From: Solea solea
Taxonomy: Eukaryota; Chordata; Actinopteri; Pleuronectiformes; Soleidae
Assembly: GCF_958295425.1 (NCBI RefSeq)
Contig: NC_081135.1
Coordinates: 23,444,180-23,508,179 of the forward strand
Direction: 5' to 3'
DNA length: 64,000 nt
The notes under the pieces are model-generated. The model was not told where the DNA came from. It worked only from the letters and a program-made list of their open reading frames with translations, and did not search any database. The position numbers were made by a program, and so were the translations under genes. Positions 38,482-49,593 of the stretch are shown piece after piece (positions within the stretch are counted from its first letter, which is position 1; each line of letters opens with the position of its first letter).

Positions 38482-38570
38482 AAGATCTGAAATGTGAAAC
38501 TCGCAGACACGAGACGCCGAGGGCTAAGAGAACCTGTGGACAAAAGCCAGATATAGAGCTGGAAAAAAAG
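38482..38570 (+). other. Candidate isolated exon (coding or lncRNA)
   Basis: A strong polypyrimidine tract (38456-38479) ending CCCCCAG is followed by 89 bases that end GGAAAAAAAG before GTGTGC, a possible donor. The reading frame across it is open and gives DLKCETRRHETPRAKRTCGQ then KPDIELEKK, a charged, low-hydrophobic stretch I do not recognise. The frame runs on to 38774 if the donor is not used. One exon with no recognised neighbours could equally belong to a noncoding RNA or be chance. Confidence 0.2.
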
Positions 38571-38834
38571 GTGTGCACCTGCACAGCACCTGTCCTACTG
38601 AGGCGCCGGGGTCGAGCCCTGGCTGTCATTAATGGTCTGGAACAAAGCTGTAGTTCCTCAAACAAAATGTGGCCACCTCAGGAGAAAACACTGCGCCGTA
38701 GTAATGCAAACAACAGCTTCAGTCTGCTCTCCCAGGGGCCAGGAAATGTAGCAGGTAGCAAGGGTATAACCTAAATTTTAGATGAAAAAGAGGGCCAGCC
38801 CATTTGCAGCAATGAAGCCCAGAGTAACTGAGGA
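38571..38834. other. Noncoding DNA after candidate exon
   Basis: The open frame of the candidate exon continues to 38774 without recognisable domains. Otherwise nothing was seen. Confidence 0.35.
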
Positions 38835-38835
38835 T

Positions 38836-38866
<31 letters not shown>

Positions 38867-38887
38867 TGAGAGAGAGAGAGAGAGAGA
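38835..38887. repeat. GA microsatellite
   Basis: About 25 GA units with AAA and TGAG interruptions. Confidence 0.9.
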
Positions 38888-41412
38888 TAACCCTACTCTC
38901 AGATTTCCGGAAACCTGATTGAAAGTCAGCAGATGGGAAACTGTGTCACTTTGCTTGCATTATTCTGACAACATTTACCTTTTATGTGACGGCACCATGG
39001 TCATCCTCACTGGCACTTCATAAACCACATAGGCTTTGCTGCAGTCACATGACACTGGGTGGTGGACCAAGGTGTGATGTATCAAAGCCCCAGACCAAAA
39101 AACCCTGGCATGCTATATGTGTGTGCGCATGTGTGCATGTGTGTGTGTGTGTGTATGTGTGTTTTGGGGGAGGTGCAGGCAAGAGGACAGATGGTCTCCC
39201 TCATGGTGGCTGAAATAAAAGAGGGAATTAGAGGACTCCAAGGTGTACACTCTGACGGCAATTACAGCAAATAGATTGAAAGTGGACCTCCAGGCACCCA
39301 GGGAGGCGGCTCAGTGGGGGGGAGCGCCACCTCACTGCATCTGGTCTGTACACCCCGAAACCAATCAAGATAAAACCACACACAGCCTGTCTCTCCTTTA
39401 GCTGAGGTAGACCTTACTGACCATTAACATACTCCTGTATATCAGAATGAAAGTTAGAACATAAAAAATGGGGGATAAACTTCGTGTTCACTGCAGAGTT
39501 TGAAATGGATTTCTACTATTACCATTTTTCTTGGTTTGGATATATGGCTGAAGGATTTGCTAAACCAATTTCAGACTTCCCTGGGAGCTGTTTTGGTTAT
39601 ATATTCTGCTGCCTGCAGGAGTTTGAAAACAGTCAATTATTTTTGTCTTGCTTGCTTCCGCACATTGATTCTCAAACGATTTTCACTGCCCCTCCAAGTA
39701 AGGATATGCAGCAATTGAATTAAATAAGCCCACCCAATCAATATAAAATACATAAAACACATCCACACTTCTCTCTCATAGCCTGTGGAAACTGAGAATT
39801 CATTGCAGATGAAAGTGAAAACAAACTCAGAGATACTTTTATAGATCTGGGAAAGCTGTTATGAAGTTTACTGATAGCCATCAAATGTTTTGAATATAAA
39901 ATATTTAATGCATTACAGCTGCAGAAATATTTTGTGCACATAATCAGGGGCTGTTGTCTGTCCTTTCTGAGGCTATTCACAAGAGTAGGGATCAGCGGAT
40001 TCCATTAGCCTTGCCCTGTGGCTGTATGAATGAAATACCATTTAGAGGAAAAAGTGTCTCTAACCCCAAAAACCCCGCGTTCCCATCAATGCATAAATGA
40101 TAAAGACGCAGTCTAATGAAACAAAAGCCTCCCTGCCAAAGTCTGCCATAAAAGTAACATTTGGGCGAGAAAGACCTTAAGCCATTAACCTCGGTAAAGT
40201 GTCTTCACTATTACTCCCACACTGTACACTCTGCGCTGCCAATGCAAATGAAATACACATAAGACAAGTGGAATAAAATAATAAAAACTTAAGTGATCCA
40301 ACTGCATCGCTTTACACTTCATTTTGCAATTCATGGGCAAAATCCAGTGGTCGTGCGAAATCAACACTCAAGGTAATATTTATAATGAAAAATATGGAGA
40401 TTTAATGTTGATCCTCACTGTAACAAACGTGCCTCATTTCATGACTAATGTCTGAAAAGGAGCAGGAGCACAGAAAATAGATTCTGTAGATGTTCCACTG
40501 TTGTTGCTACTCCGGTGTTTCACACTTTCGGACAACCATTAGCTTCATGCTTTCCCATGAAGATTTACACACCGGGCTTAAAACAAAACAAGAGCCCAGG
40601 TTTGTATTGTATACAATGTAAATAAGGCCGACTTTTGGCCTATGAGTTATAGCTTCCAGAACTGGCTGCTTTCCCTTGTTGCATAAATTCATGAACAGTA
40701 AATCACTGGCTTCTGAAAAAGGGGGGGAAAGGGAAAAAAGAAACCAATACATAAAAGATAATTAGGCAGTGAACATGTGTAACCAATCAATTATTTTACC
40801 GACATTATAAGAAGATGCAGCGAGGAATAAACTCCAAACAACACAAAATGAACACAACTGTCTAGGATTACGCTTTCTTACTGGGGTGAATTGTTGATGC
40901 TTGAGTGAAAAGAAACATATGCAAGAGTCGAAAAATGTGAGAACTGCTTACGGTAACGGTGCAGATGTGCAACACATTTCCATCTCAGAGCTCTCTGTGC
41001 TTCAAGCTCAGGCAGTAGAGCAACAGTTGAATGCAGAGGAAAAATTGAGCTCACTTAAAGTATGTGGGTATATGTTAGATAGTTTTTTTGGTGACTAATC
41101 GGGGACCAGACCATGGATAAGGACGTGAAGAATTCATGTTTTTTATGTAGCTTTAACCCCCACCCTGTCTCAGACCTAAATCTCACAAGTCAGTGGTCTG
41201 CACTGTAAATCTTGACCAAGTTAAAATACCTCATGTGAACAGTGCACCTTTGCTTAGAGAGCCTGGTGCTAAGAATAGCTAGTATTAGTATAGTATAATA
41301 CTACAGCTAGTATTAACATATGATTTCCTTGATCACAAGTTAAATTTGTGCCATCTAGTGTCACATTGTGAAGACAACTCTGTAGATAAGGGTTGTGGCT
41401 TTGTCTCAGGAT
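38888..41412. other. Noncoding DNA, no gene recognised
   Basis: An impure GT run lies at 39119-39163, followed by GGGGGA. Frames of up to 81 codons have no domain. Octamer ATGCAAAT at 40242-40249. A small inverted word pair TAGTATTA / TAATACTA lies at about 41280-41305. Confidence 0.4.
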
Positions 41413-41520
41413 TATCAAATCAAATCAAATTAGACTTTATTGTCCCTACAGGGAAATTTATCTTGGACAATATTGCAGAAAAAAACACAGCATGGAAGAG
41501 ACAACAAACAGCCAAATGTA
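41413..41520 (-). mobile_element. Retroelement 3' end fragment, minus strand
   Basis: On the minus strand the sequence runs AAGATAAATTTCCCTGTAGG, then GACAATAAAGTCTAATTTGA and (TTGAT)n-type tail units at 41413-41430. The words TTTATTGTCCC, CAGGGAAATTTATCTTGGA and AGCATGGAAGAGACA match a very common fish LINE/SINE 3' end. The tandem 5-base tail fits target-primed integration of an L2-like element. The 5' side is truncated and the right boundary is approximate. Confidence 0.6.
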
Positions 41521-43482
41521 CAGAATATTAAAAAAGTATGTAAGATAATCCAGATATAATACCAGCTGTGATAAAAAAAAACAAAGCACTGTAAAAACAA
41601 ACAGTAACCAAGAGTAAAGTCAACCTGTTTATGTTGTATGCATCAATACTCTTTGTATCGATGCATATCTAACAAATTGCATTATCGTTTACCAAACGTG
41701 TTTTTGGAATATAAGACACACCGTGGCAGCATTTGCAGCAGTTTCCTAACATGCGGAGAATGAATAGCATCAGACCCCGACTGAGTTTGACTCCTGTGTT
41801 TGTGTTGGAGCAAAGTCTGAGCATCAGAGTGAGAGAGTCAGTGAAACTCCGCTCGGCCACATGTGCCCATAAATCACGAGCAATACTTCCCCAAATGAAT
41901 GTAAATCAGGGGAAATGTGAAATGTTTGAATGCAAGATAAGGAAAACTGAAAACACAAACATCGAAACCCACTGACCTAATTTCACGAGTCTAAGAAAAT
42001 TAACCATTGTTTTTAACTGTAACTCAACAATATCTAATGAGGAAAGAGAGAAATCAGGCAAAGATGATTCAGTACAGTAATTCTGCATCCTCACTGCAGT
42101 TGCAACTGTGCATTTAATCTGGACCTTTTCTTTTCTTGTGTGTGTGTGTGTGTCTGCATGTGCACGTTGACTTCGACCTCATCACTGTTGTGAACAAACA
42201 GCAGCTGCAGGAAATATCAAACTCGTTCTGATAATGAGGATATTCTACCAAAAACATGCTTGTGTGACTCTATCAGGCTCCTTTATTTTCCACAAATTAC
42301 ATTAAATCTTAACTTTTGCCAGCCACAGCCGACTTAAGCTATTATTTTAATCTGAGCTATTTTAAGCGCAGAAAGCGAGAGAGTGTGATCTCAAAAAAAT
42401 TTGAATCAAAACATATGAAAAAGAATAACAAAGAACCCATGATACCAATTTATGGTACAGCATTATGAAAAGAGAGGGGTTTATTTGTCCCCATACGTAT
42501 CAGACACGTGTATCTAAATGCCGGCCGTGCTTTTGTGTGAAATGTAATAATCGTCATAAAATACATTTAATCAAATGAATGTAAATCTTATCGGATATTT
42601 GGAGTCTTTAAAGAACTACTCAATATCCTCCGCGAATGATTTTAATGGACTGAGTCATATTTCAGGTGGCCTGCTTTTCAGATTGTATCACTGCTCAACA
42701 TTTGTCACCTGTCAAATTATTTCCCCCCACATGTCATGTTCATTTGTCAAAACTGCATTGTTCAAAGTTGCCTACTGCTTCGCGTCCAAGTAAATCAGAT
42801 CTGGGGGGAATTTTTATTTGGATGTCATATTTATGGTAATGGCAGAATAATGAAATTGTGCCCAATTCTAAATGCCATGTATCTACGTCATTATGTGTTT
42901 AAATAAATATCTCAGCCATAAAGTGAGAATGAGCTCTCGAATGTTTCAGGGAAGACACATTTAATCAGACGCCAGAACACAGCACATACAGTCATTTTGC
43001 ACATGCAGCTGCTGCAGCTTCGCTGAAAATGAGCCGTTTGCCAAAAAGGAAACAATTGCCGTCCTGTTTAATATGAAGGTGAAAAGGTGGGGGGGACGTG
43101 TTATGTTCAAAACTACCTGTTTTGTGCGATAGCGTTTAATCTCTTTGTGTTAATGAGAGGTGGACTTGGCCAGTGTCCAGATCGCCACAGCTGTCCTCCA
43201 GGTGGAGACGTGACGTACTGTTGCCTCTTACATAGGATTTCGGGGTGTGAATATTTCTGCGGGGTCTGATCAATGCCAGAGAAAACCATTTCTTATCATT
43301 CTTCCAACTACTTAGAGCCACGTCTGAATTACGGTTGGTGTATTCGATGCACATTTATTCTTCCCTCCTGACAGTTTTATGGAGCTCATTATCCGCTTTG
43401 TGGCCATGGCTGTGAATGGAGAACCTGTGGGGGTTTTATGTGTAGCCAGTAGCTCCTCTACTGACCACATTTAATGTTCTCT
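41521..43482. other. Noncoding DNA, no gene recognised
   Basis: A GT run lies at 42136-42154 and an imperfect 13-bp inverted repeat at 41637-41667. Open frames reach 80 codons without features. The 42560-43060 stretch is unique and AT-rich. Confidence 0.4.
41637..41667. repeat. 13-bp inverted repeat, one mismatch
   Basis: TATGCATCAATAC and GTATCGATGCATA pair with a single mismatch around the loop TCTTT. Confidence 0.75.
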
Positions 43483-43507
43483 AAGAAGAAGAAGAAGAAG
43501 AAGAAGG

Positions 43508-43555
<48 letters not shown>
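43483..43555. repeat. GAA then GA compound microsatellite
   Basis: About seven GAA units merge into about 20 GA units, making a 70-base pure purine strand (possible triplex-forming DNA). A minus-strand frame here merely encodes serine-leucine repeats. Confidence 0.95.
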
Positions 43556-43556
<1 letters not shown>

Positions 43557-43674
43557 GGGAGGGTCAAGGGGGTGCATCTGAACCCCTCTGACTGGGTTCT
43601 GCACGGTGACACACACACACAGAGTCTGGTTTCCTTGACTTCTGAGGACATTACATCGACTTACTTTCATTTCC

Positions 43675-43895
43675 TGGAGACTGTAACCTTAACCATAACT
43701 ACTACTGGCCTAACCCTAGCGCTAACCTTAACCTAACCCTAACCTCATCCTAATCATACATCATGTCTTCACCTTAAAATTTCACAATTTATGTTATGGG
43801 GACTTGCTTTTTGTCCCCATAAGGAAGACTGTGTAAACAGATGTAGGTCCCCACAACATGAGTAATATCTGGAACACACACACACACACACACAG
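43675..43895. repeat. CA-bounded dispersed repeat with TAACCC words and hairpin
   Basis: Decayed TAACC units (43683-43746) are followed by GTCTTCACCTTAAAATTTCA, a hairpin TTATGGGGAC / GTCCCCATAA (43794-43803 and 43813-43822, loop TTGCTTTTT), AGGAAGACTGTGT, AGGTCCCCACAACATGAGTA and a CA run (43874-43895). A short CA run also lies at 43609-43621. Same general family as 19640-19987. I remember it as abundant in fish genomes, but it is not assignable to a class here. Confidence 0.6.
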
Positions 43896-44035
43896 AGAAT
43901 CCCAGTGTTGGATGTGTTGATGTGAGGATGAGGGAGCAGAACGACAGTGAGACCAGAGTTTTATTTACCTCAGGTGCAGCGCCGCATTATAATGGTGTTA
44001 ATGAGGAGCAGATGTAGCTGAGTGAAGGGGGAGCA

Positions 44036-44073
44036 GGAGAGGAGGAGGAGGAGGAGGAGGAGGAGGAGGAGGG
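44036..44073. repeat. GGA microsatellite
   Basis: About twelve GGA units, pure purine. It appears as poly-Arg/Glu or poly-Pro in overlapping frames, which are artefacts. Confidence 0.95.
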
Positions 44074-45942
44074 CTGGTGGCTCCAAGACTATGGCTGGAC
44101 TGTCCAAGGGAAAGCCAACATGGAGGTCCACACTGGGGATTGACAAATCCCCCTCTCACCGCAACCAACACGCTCACGTTCCACGTGTTAATATCTACTG
44201 CCATGATTTACTCCACAGTGTGTCCATAGATCCTTCACAAGTCTTTAAAAGTCTTAGAATTTTAACAATAAACTAGATTGCTACATTTGTTTTGGATGAT
44301 TGTTTGTGAAGCATGAGGCAAATGTGTTAAAAAAAATAAAAACTATAACAATCTTGTGGAGAATGAAGCTGTGATTGCAGAGAATACAGTTGTGATTGAG
44401 TCAGTCTGCTCGCCTTCACTTTAGTTCCATCATTTGCTTGTGTTTTCATCTGCTCTAATCCTTTTCAATCTCAATTTATTTTTATTTTGAAAAGAACTTG
44501 TGTATTTATGCTTGACAAGATGGTCACCCTGTGCATCGATTGCTGTGCTAAGAACCTGCTAAGGCCAAAGTGGCCTTGAAAAGGATCTTAAAAATCTTAA
44601 ACGTGGTTTCTTTAAACCTGCACTACCGAACTCCTCTAACCCTGGAGTGTTGTTATGAGAAAAGACTCAAGTCAGAAATGCTGTAGCTTAATATTTGACA
44701 TTACTGGGACTTTTGTATGTGGGGAAAGGAGATGGAGATTATTGATCCGGGCCACAAGTTTCCAAAAACTACCACAAACACAGAGACTATAGTTCTGTTG
44801 GAGTCATTTTCACATTAACAATCCTGGTTTTGTCAAAACTCACTACATATGACATGTGTATTAATCTGTATTGGTGAAAATAGTCCCTCGCAAATCCTCT
44901 ACTTGGTCCTGATCCAGTAGCATTTAATAAAACTACATAATTTAGTGAAGTATCAACAATATATCGGAGACACATAATTGTAGTTTTATGTCTTATAGGT
45001 TTTTAAGTTTTACCTTTTAAGGATTGAATGTGCTGAATGTCACAGACATGGTAGGGGAACATTTTATTCTGCTCTTTGAATTTTTACATTCTAAAAAATG
45101 ATATCCTTAAAACAAATATGCTGCACACTCACATTATTATTCAGAATGACTACTATATTCATACTAATATCTTGTACCTGTGCTTCAGTTATATTAGAGC
45201 TACATATCAAAAATGGCTAATAGATGTAAGACAGAGAGACATCACTCTGTCTCACTGAGTCAAAACACTGTGGCTAAAGAAAATTAAAACTCAAATTATA
45301 TAATATTTCAGGCCATAAAATACATATTGTCACAATGCTGTGATGGAGCTGATTAAAGGATAATGCTGCAATATGCCATGACTTTATGTCTGTGTATATC
45401 AGAAGCTTATTCCTTTGGATCACAGGGGTTCAAATGCAAACAAGTGCCGAACTGTTCCTTCATAACAATAAACCTGTGGATGGAAGTTTAATTTGAAATT
45501 CAACAAGTGCATTATTTCCTCCTATTAAAAAAAACTTCAGGTGAAACCTAAAAAATACCTTGTTGTTTATCCCTTAAGAGTTCCTAGGGACATTTTCTGC
45601 CGCAAAGAACAAATTAGTCAGTTTTTTAAAGGAACTTTTTTTGTCGTTAAAAAAGAACATGTTTAAATATTTAAATTTGATAAACTAATGGACAAAGTGC
45701 ATTGTTGGTTTTGTCTTGACATTATATAGACATGATTAAAAATGCACAGAATTTCCTGCCTTAACTTTTAAAACACATTTTTTTTTTATGATTATCATTT
45801 TTGGCCTGTTCATATGGCTCATAGATGTCAGGCTAGGACATCAATCTGCCATAATCAAACCATTAATGCAGCAAAACAAGGTCGACATAGAGTGAAAATC
45901 CACAACTCAAAGTCTACATTTGAGCACCTGAACACATCTTTT

Positions 45943-45944
<2 letters not shown>
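44074..45944. other. Noncoding DNA, no gene recognised
   Basis: AT-rich, with no frame above 84 codons and no recognised repeat. Confidence 0.45.
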
Positions 45945-46023
<79 letters not shown>

Positions 46024-46032
46024 TATATATAT
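45945..46032. repeat. Long AT microsatellite
   Basis: About 40 TA units over 88 bases, interrupted by CTG near 45974 and AGA near 46020. Fully self-complementary and prone to cruciform formation and length change. Confidence 0.95.
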
Positions 46033-49021
46033 GATGTTGCTGTTTATCAGTCCCTCACTGCTTCTTGCCCTGAATCCCTGAGCAAAGAGAAATGAATCCC
46101 TCTGTTAGTGGCAGGCCCCTTTTCGCTGATGACAATGGAATGGCTGCAGCTTTGAGTTTGCCATTGTGACTTCCTCTCTGACTGAGCCACGGCAGTAATA
46201 AGCTCTATGAGCCCACTGTGTGTGCCAATGGTGGGCCATAACAGTCTTTATTCACCATGAAACCTCCACTGGGAGCATCTCGTGGTCCCCAGGACAACAA
46301 TGCTGGCAGCCAAGCCCACAGTCGGCCGGCCTGTCTTTTACGTTTTTATGGGCTTGGCCTTCCCCCTGCTATTGAGGCAAATGTAGGCCATCAAACAAAA
46401 CAATTTACGACCCCGGCTAAATTTGACCTTGGGCCTCCTGAAATGCCATTGCCTTTAGCAAATGTTGAAATCTTGTGAATGAAAGCATGTTTATATATGA
46501 AAACATAAACTGGTTTCTTTATTTTTCTGGCACCAGAAAAGGAGTATTTCACTCAGGAAAGATGGAGCACATGGGTTTTGTTCCAAGTTGCTGCACGTTT
46601 GATCCTGCTCGACAAGTTTAGGATCAAAGCCTCCAGATTAGTCTTAATAATGTTGTCCTTCATACCTGCAGCAGAGAGCAACTGTATTTTTACTGCCTGA
46701 CCTCAACTATGTCTCTGCTATTAGGTTTTTTTTTTTTCTTCCTTTCTTTCTTTTTTCGTTACACAGTGACCTGGTTGACTTTTGCCTTCTGGTTTGTGAG
46801 CAGAGCTGCAGGGAATTCCTTATTTACTGCAGGGGTGTGCCTTCCCCGTCTTCATTCACCAGCACATGTTAGATTTCTGTCTCTCTCCCCGCTGCAACAC
46901 TTCGGTTGTTTATAGTTTGGCTTGTTTATGGCTCATCCTTTCTGAGAAGTAGAAAAACCCCGAGCTGCTGATTGTGTTGCTCCAGATTTTTCAGATTTCC
47001 TTTCTCTGTACCGGCGTCGCGGTGGTTTGGTTTTTATCTGCCATAAAACAACCTTACACGCGATACTCACAATAAAGAAATTCAATTCCACTTGCAACAT
47101 GAACATGAACGTGAAAATGAAAATAAATAAAACAACCTTCTAGTACAAAACAAAGCAAGACAGCGCACAGTGCTGTGTGTCTGGGCATGCAGGTGTTATC
47201 ATAGCAGTATTACTCATAGCAACAAACTTCAAATTATTTGGGTAAATAATTCATGAAAGGAGCATGCGTGCATGTAAATGTGCAGCCATTTAAACTAGAT
47301 TGTATTTTTCACTACAGGAAAACATCCTCGGCATAAATGCATACATTCTCTGGATTTTTTTACATTTGATGAAGGGAGTGACCAAGAAGCATGAATGATA
47401 CAAGAGGAGGGGAGGGCTCTCCATCTCTGTGTGTTATATGGATTCTTCTCACGCAGATCCCTCTGAGACAAGGGGGTTCAGTAATCTGTATCCTTTAGTG
47501 AGAGAACCCCATGGAGATGCATTAAGGAGATAAATTGGTATCATCCCCAGTGTGACAGACTCCTCATCTGTCTCTGCTTGCCTCCATTGATCACAATTTA
47601 TTTTATTTGTGTTGTTTCATTATTAGGCGGAAGAAAAGCACTGCATTAATAAAGCCCTGATTATAAAGTTAAACAGAAATGCTATACTGTTACACAGGAA
47701 GCTGGGGTTAAGGCACGTGGCTCCCGCATGCCTGCTCTTGTATCTTCTTACACGAGAAACTGGGATCAGAGGCGGCACCGATCATTCACCGTGGATCTAA
47801 TTCATTTCTTAACGATTATGAGGCTCTCCTGGTCTGGGAAGACTTTTCTAAACAGATCACTGAAATTTGGCTTTTTCCGTGCAGTCCCATCATATCCATA
47901 AAAAAACAGACTGGGTAGGAATTTTCCTGACACATGGCCACAGAAAAGCTTTGCTCAGGTTTGCTGTTACACGCTCTGGTGCAAAGACAATATGCAAAAT
48001 ATGAAGGTAAAATAAGACTGTTTTCATGATCTGAGAGACAGATAAGTATAAGTAACAGTATGATATTTTAAAGGTTTTTTGTAACTGTTATTTGTTTTTA
48101 GTTGTTTGTTTTTTTCTTTTTTTACTAATGTGCTTTGGCCCTATCAAATAAGCAATCAAATTAACAAATACTAATGTAAATGAAAATAAATAAATATGAG
48201 CCTAGCATGAAATACATTCACGTACCCCACTCATATATGACCTATAGGTGAATGATGTATTAGTTGAGACATTTCAGTTTGGCATTTAATTATTCATTTT
48301 AGATAAAGATTGATCATTTTTCTCACAACACATAGGACCAAACAGCAATCCTCAAAATCAAAACCAGTATTAACTCTGTGGTAAAGGGTTAGGGTCTTGT
48401 CTTATAGTTTCTCTTATGAGTCACTAGGATTCACCGCAAACACACTCAAGCACGCAGCAACATGCTCTGTTTAACTGCCGGTCCTGGGTCACTGACCTTT
48501 AAAATAGCATCATGTTGTGGTCAATTCAAGTCAAGCAACTAATGCGTTACACAGAGAGGGTCGAAGTGAAGGAAAATTACTCCAGGGTTGAAATAAAACT
48601 GAAATGGTAAATGAAACTAATTTAGAGTTACAGCTGTAGGTTTATGATGACCTTAACCATGAGCGATAAAGACTGCAGCGATAGAAAGTCCTTTAGTCAA
48701 ACTGGAACAGGGACTGGCAACACTTGTGTGGACTAACTGATTTAAGGACATAAACGGTCTGAGTTAAAAATTGGGAACTAAAAAAGATTGTAGATATAAG
48801 ATGCTGATATAATTTAATATAGAATCAGGGCAGTGTATACATAGACATTTAAATTAAAATCAGAATTATGTACATGTGCTCTATGTACACTCATTTTCTT
48901 GCATGAGTCAGAACACAAAATAGTAGTTGTGGTGAAAATAAAATGGAATATTCATTGATTCTCTACTGTTTATCATTCAAGGTGCAGCAGGGCAGTAACA
49001 GGGAAGCAGGGTAAACCCAAG
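46033..49021. other. Noncoding DNA, no gene recognised
   Basis: T-rich runs at 46727-46760 and 48101-48124. Frames over 73 codons are absent. The 46080-46480 part is repeat-free and less AT-rich (possible conserved noncoding element). Confidence 0.42.
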
Positions 49022-49085
49022 GACTGATGCAGGAACCTTTTTTCTTGTGAAACACCAGCACTAACCACGGTTCCACCATGAGGTT
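49022..49085 (-). mobile_element. tRNA-like head of the teleost retroelement, minus strand
   Basis: The minus strand reads CATGGTGGAACCGTGGTTAG then TGCTGGTGTTTCACAAGAAA and AAAGGTTCCTG. This corresponds to the common fish word order 'cacggtggtgtagtggttagcactgttgcctcacagcaagaaggttcctgg', the head of the family whose body and tail are at 8338-8605. The body does not follow here. Confidence 0.45.
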
Positions 49086-49581
49086 GAGTATATCATTTAA
49101 CAGTATATAGATACTTTTATAATAAATATTGTAAATTAAAACAATTCAACATATATAATTATGCAATAAGTCCACAGAAACTACACACCAAGTCAAAGTC
49201 TATGCTAAAACTGTTGTTCATAGCATGAAAGGATAGTTTTTTTATGTTCATTTTGCTTGGTAATTAAAGTGACGCAATGTAGGATTTCTACCTTCTAATA
49301 ATATCTCTAATATATTATTTTGATGGTCCATGAACTGATAACAGGGTGAACGTCACCTCTGTCAATCTGCATTGGCATTATGTAACTTCTGGTTTCTGGC
49401 CCATGTCACAAAAAGAACTACTGTGTTGTACTTTACGTCACACCTGGTTATGTGTTTGAGTTCACTGTGTGTCAGGTCATGTCATTGTCCTCGTCTCGCC
49501 CTCTCGTTCATCTACTTCATAAATCAAGTGATTGTTTCGCTGCACAAACTAAAGCACTATCTTTCTTTTTTCTTTTTTTTT
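49086..49581. other. Noncoding DNA, no gene recognised
   Basis: AT-rich; only a 79-codon frame that ends in poly-T. Confidence 0.45.
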
Positions 49582-49593
49582 GGGGGGGGGGGG
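49582..49593. repeat. Run of 12 G after T-rich tract
   Basis: Twelve G following a run of nine T; a sharp pyrimidine-purine switch on one strand. Confidence 0.9.

Noticed and set aside
43458..43670. Serine-leucine-rich small protein on the minus strand
   Set aside because: It is the translation of the GA microsatellite.
45814..46095. 93-codon frame with Ile-Tyr repeats
   Set aside because: It is the translation of the AT microsatellite.
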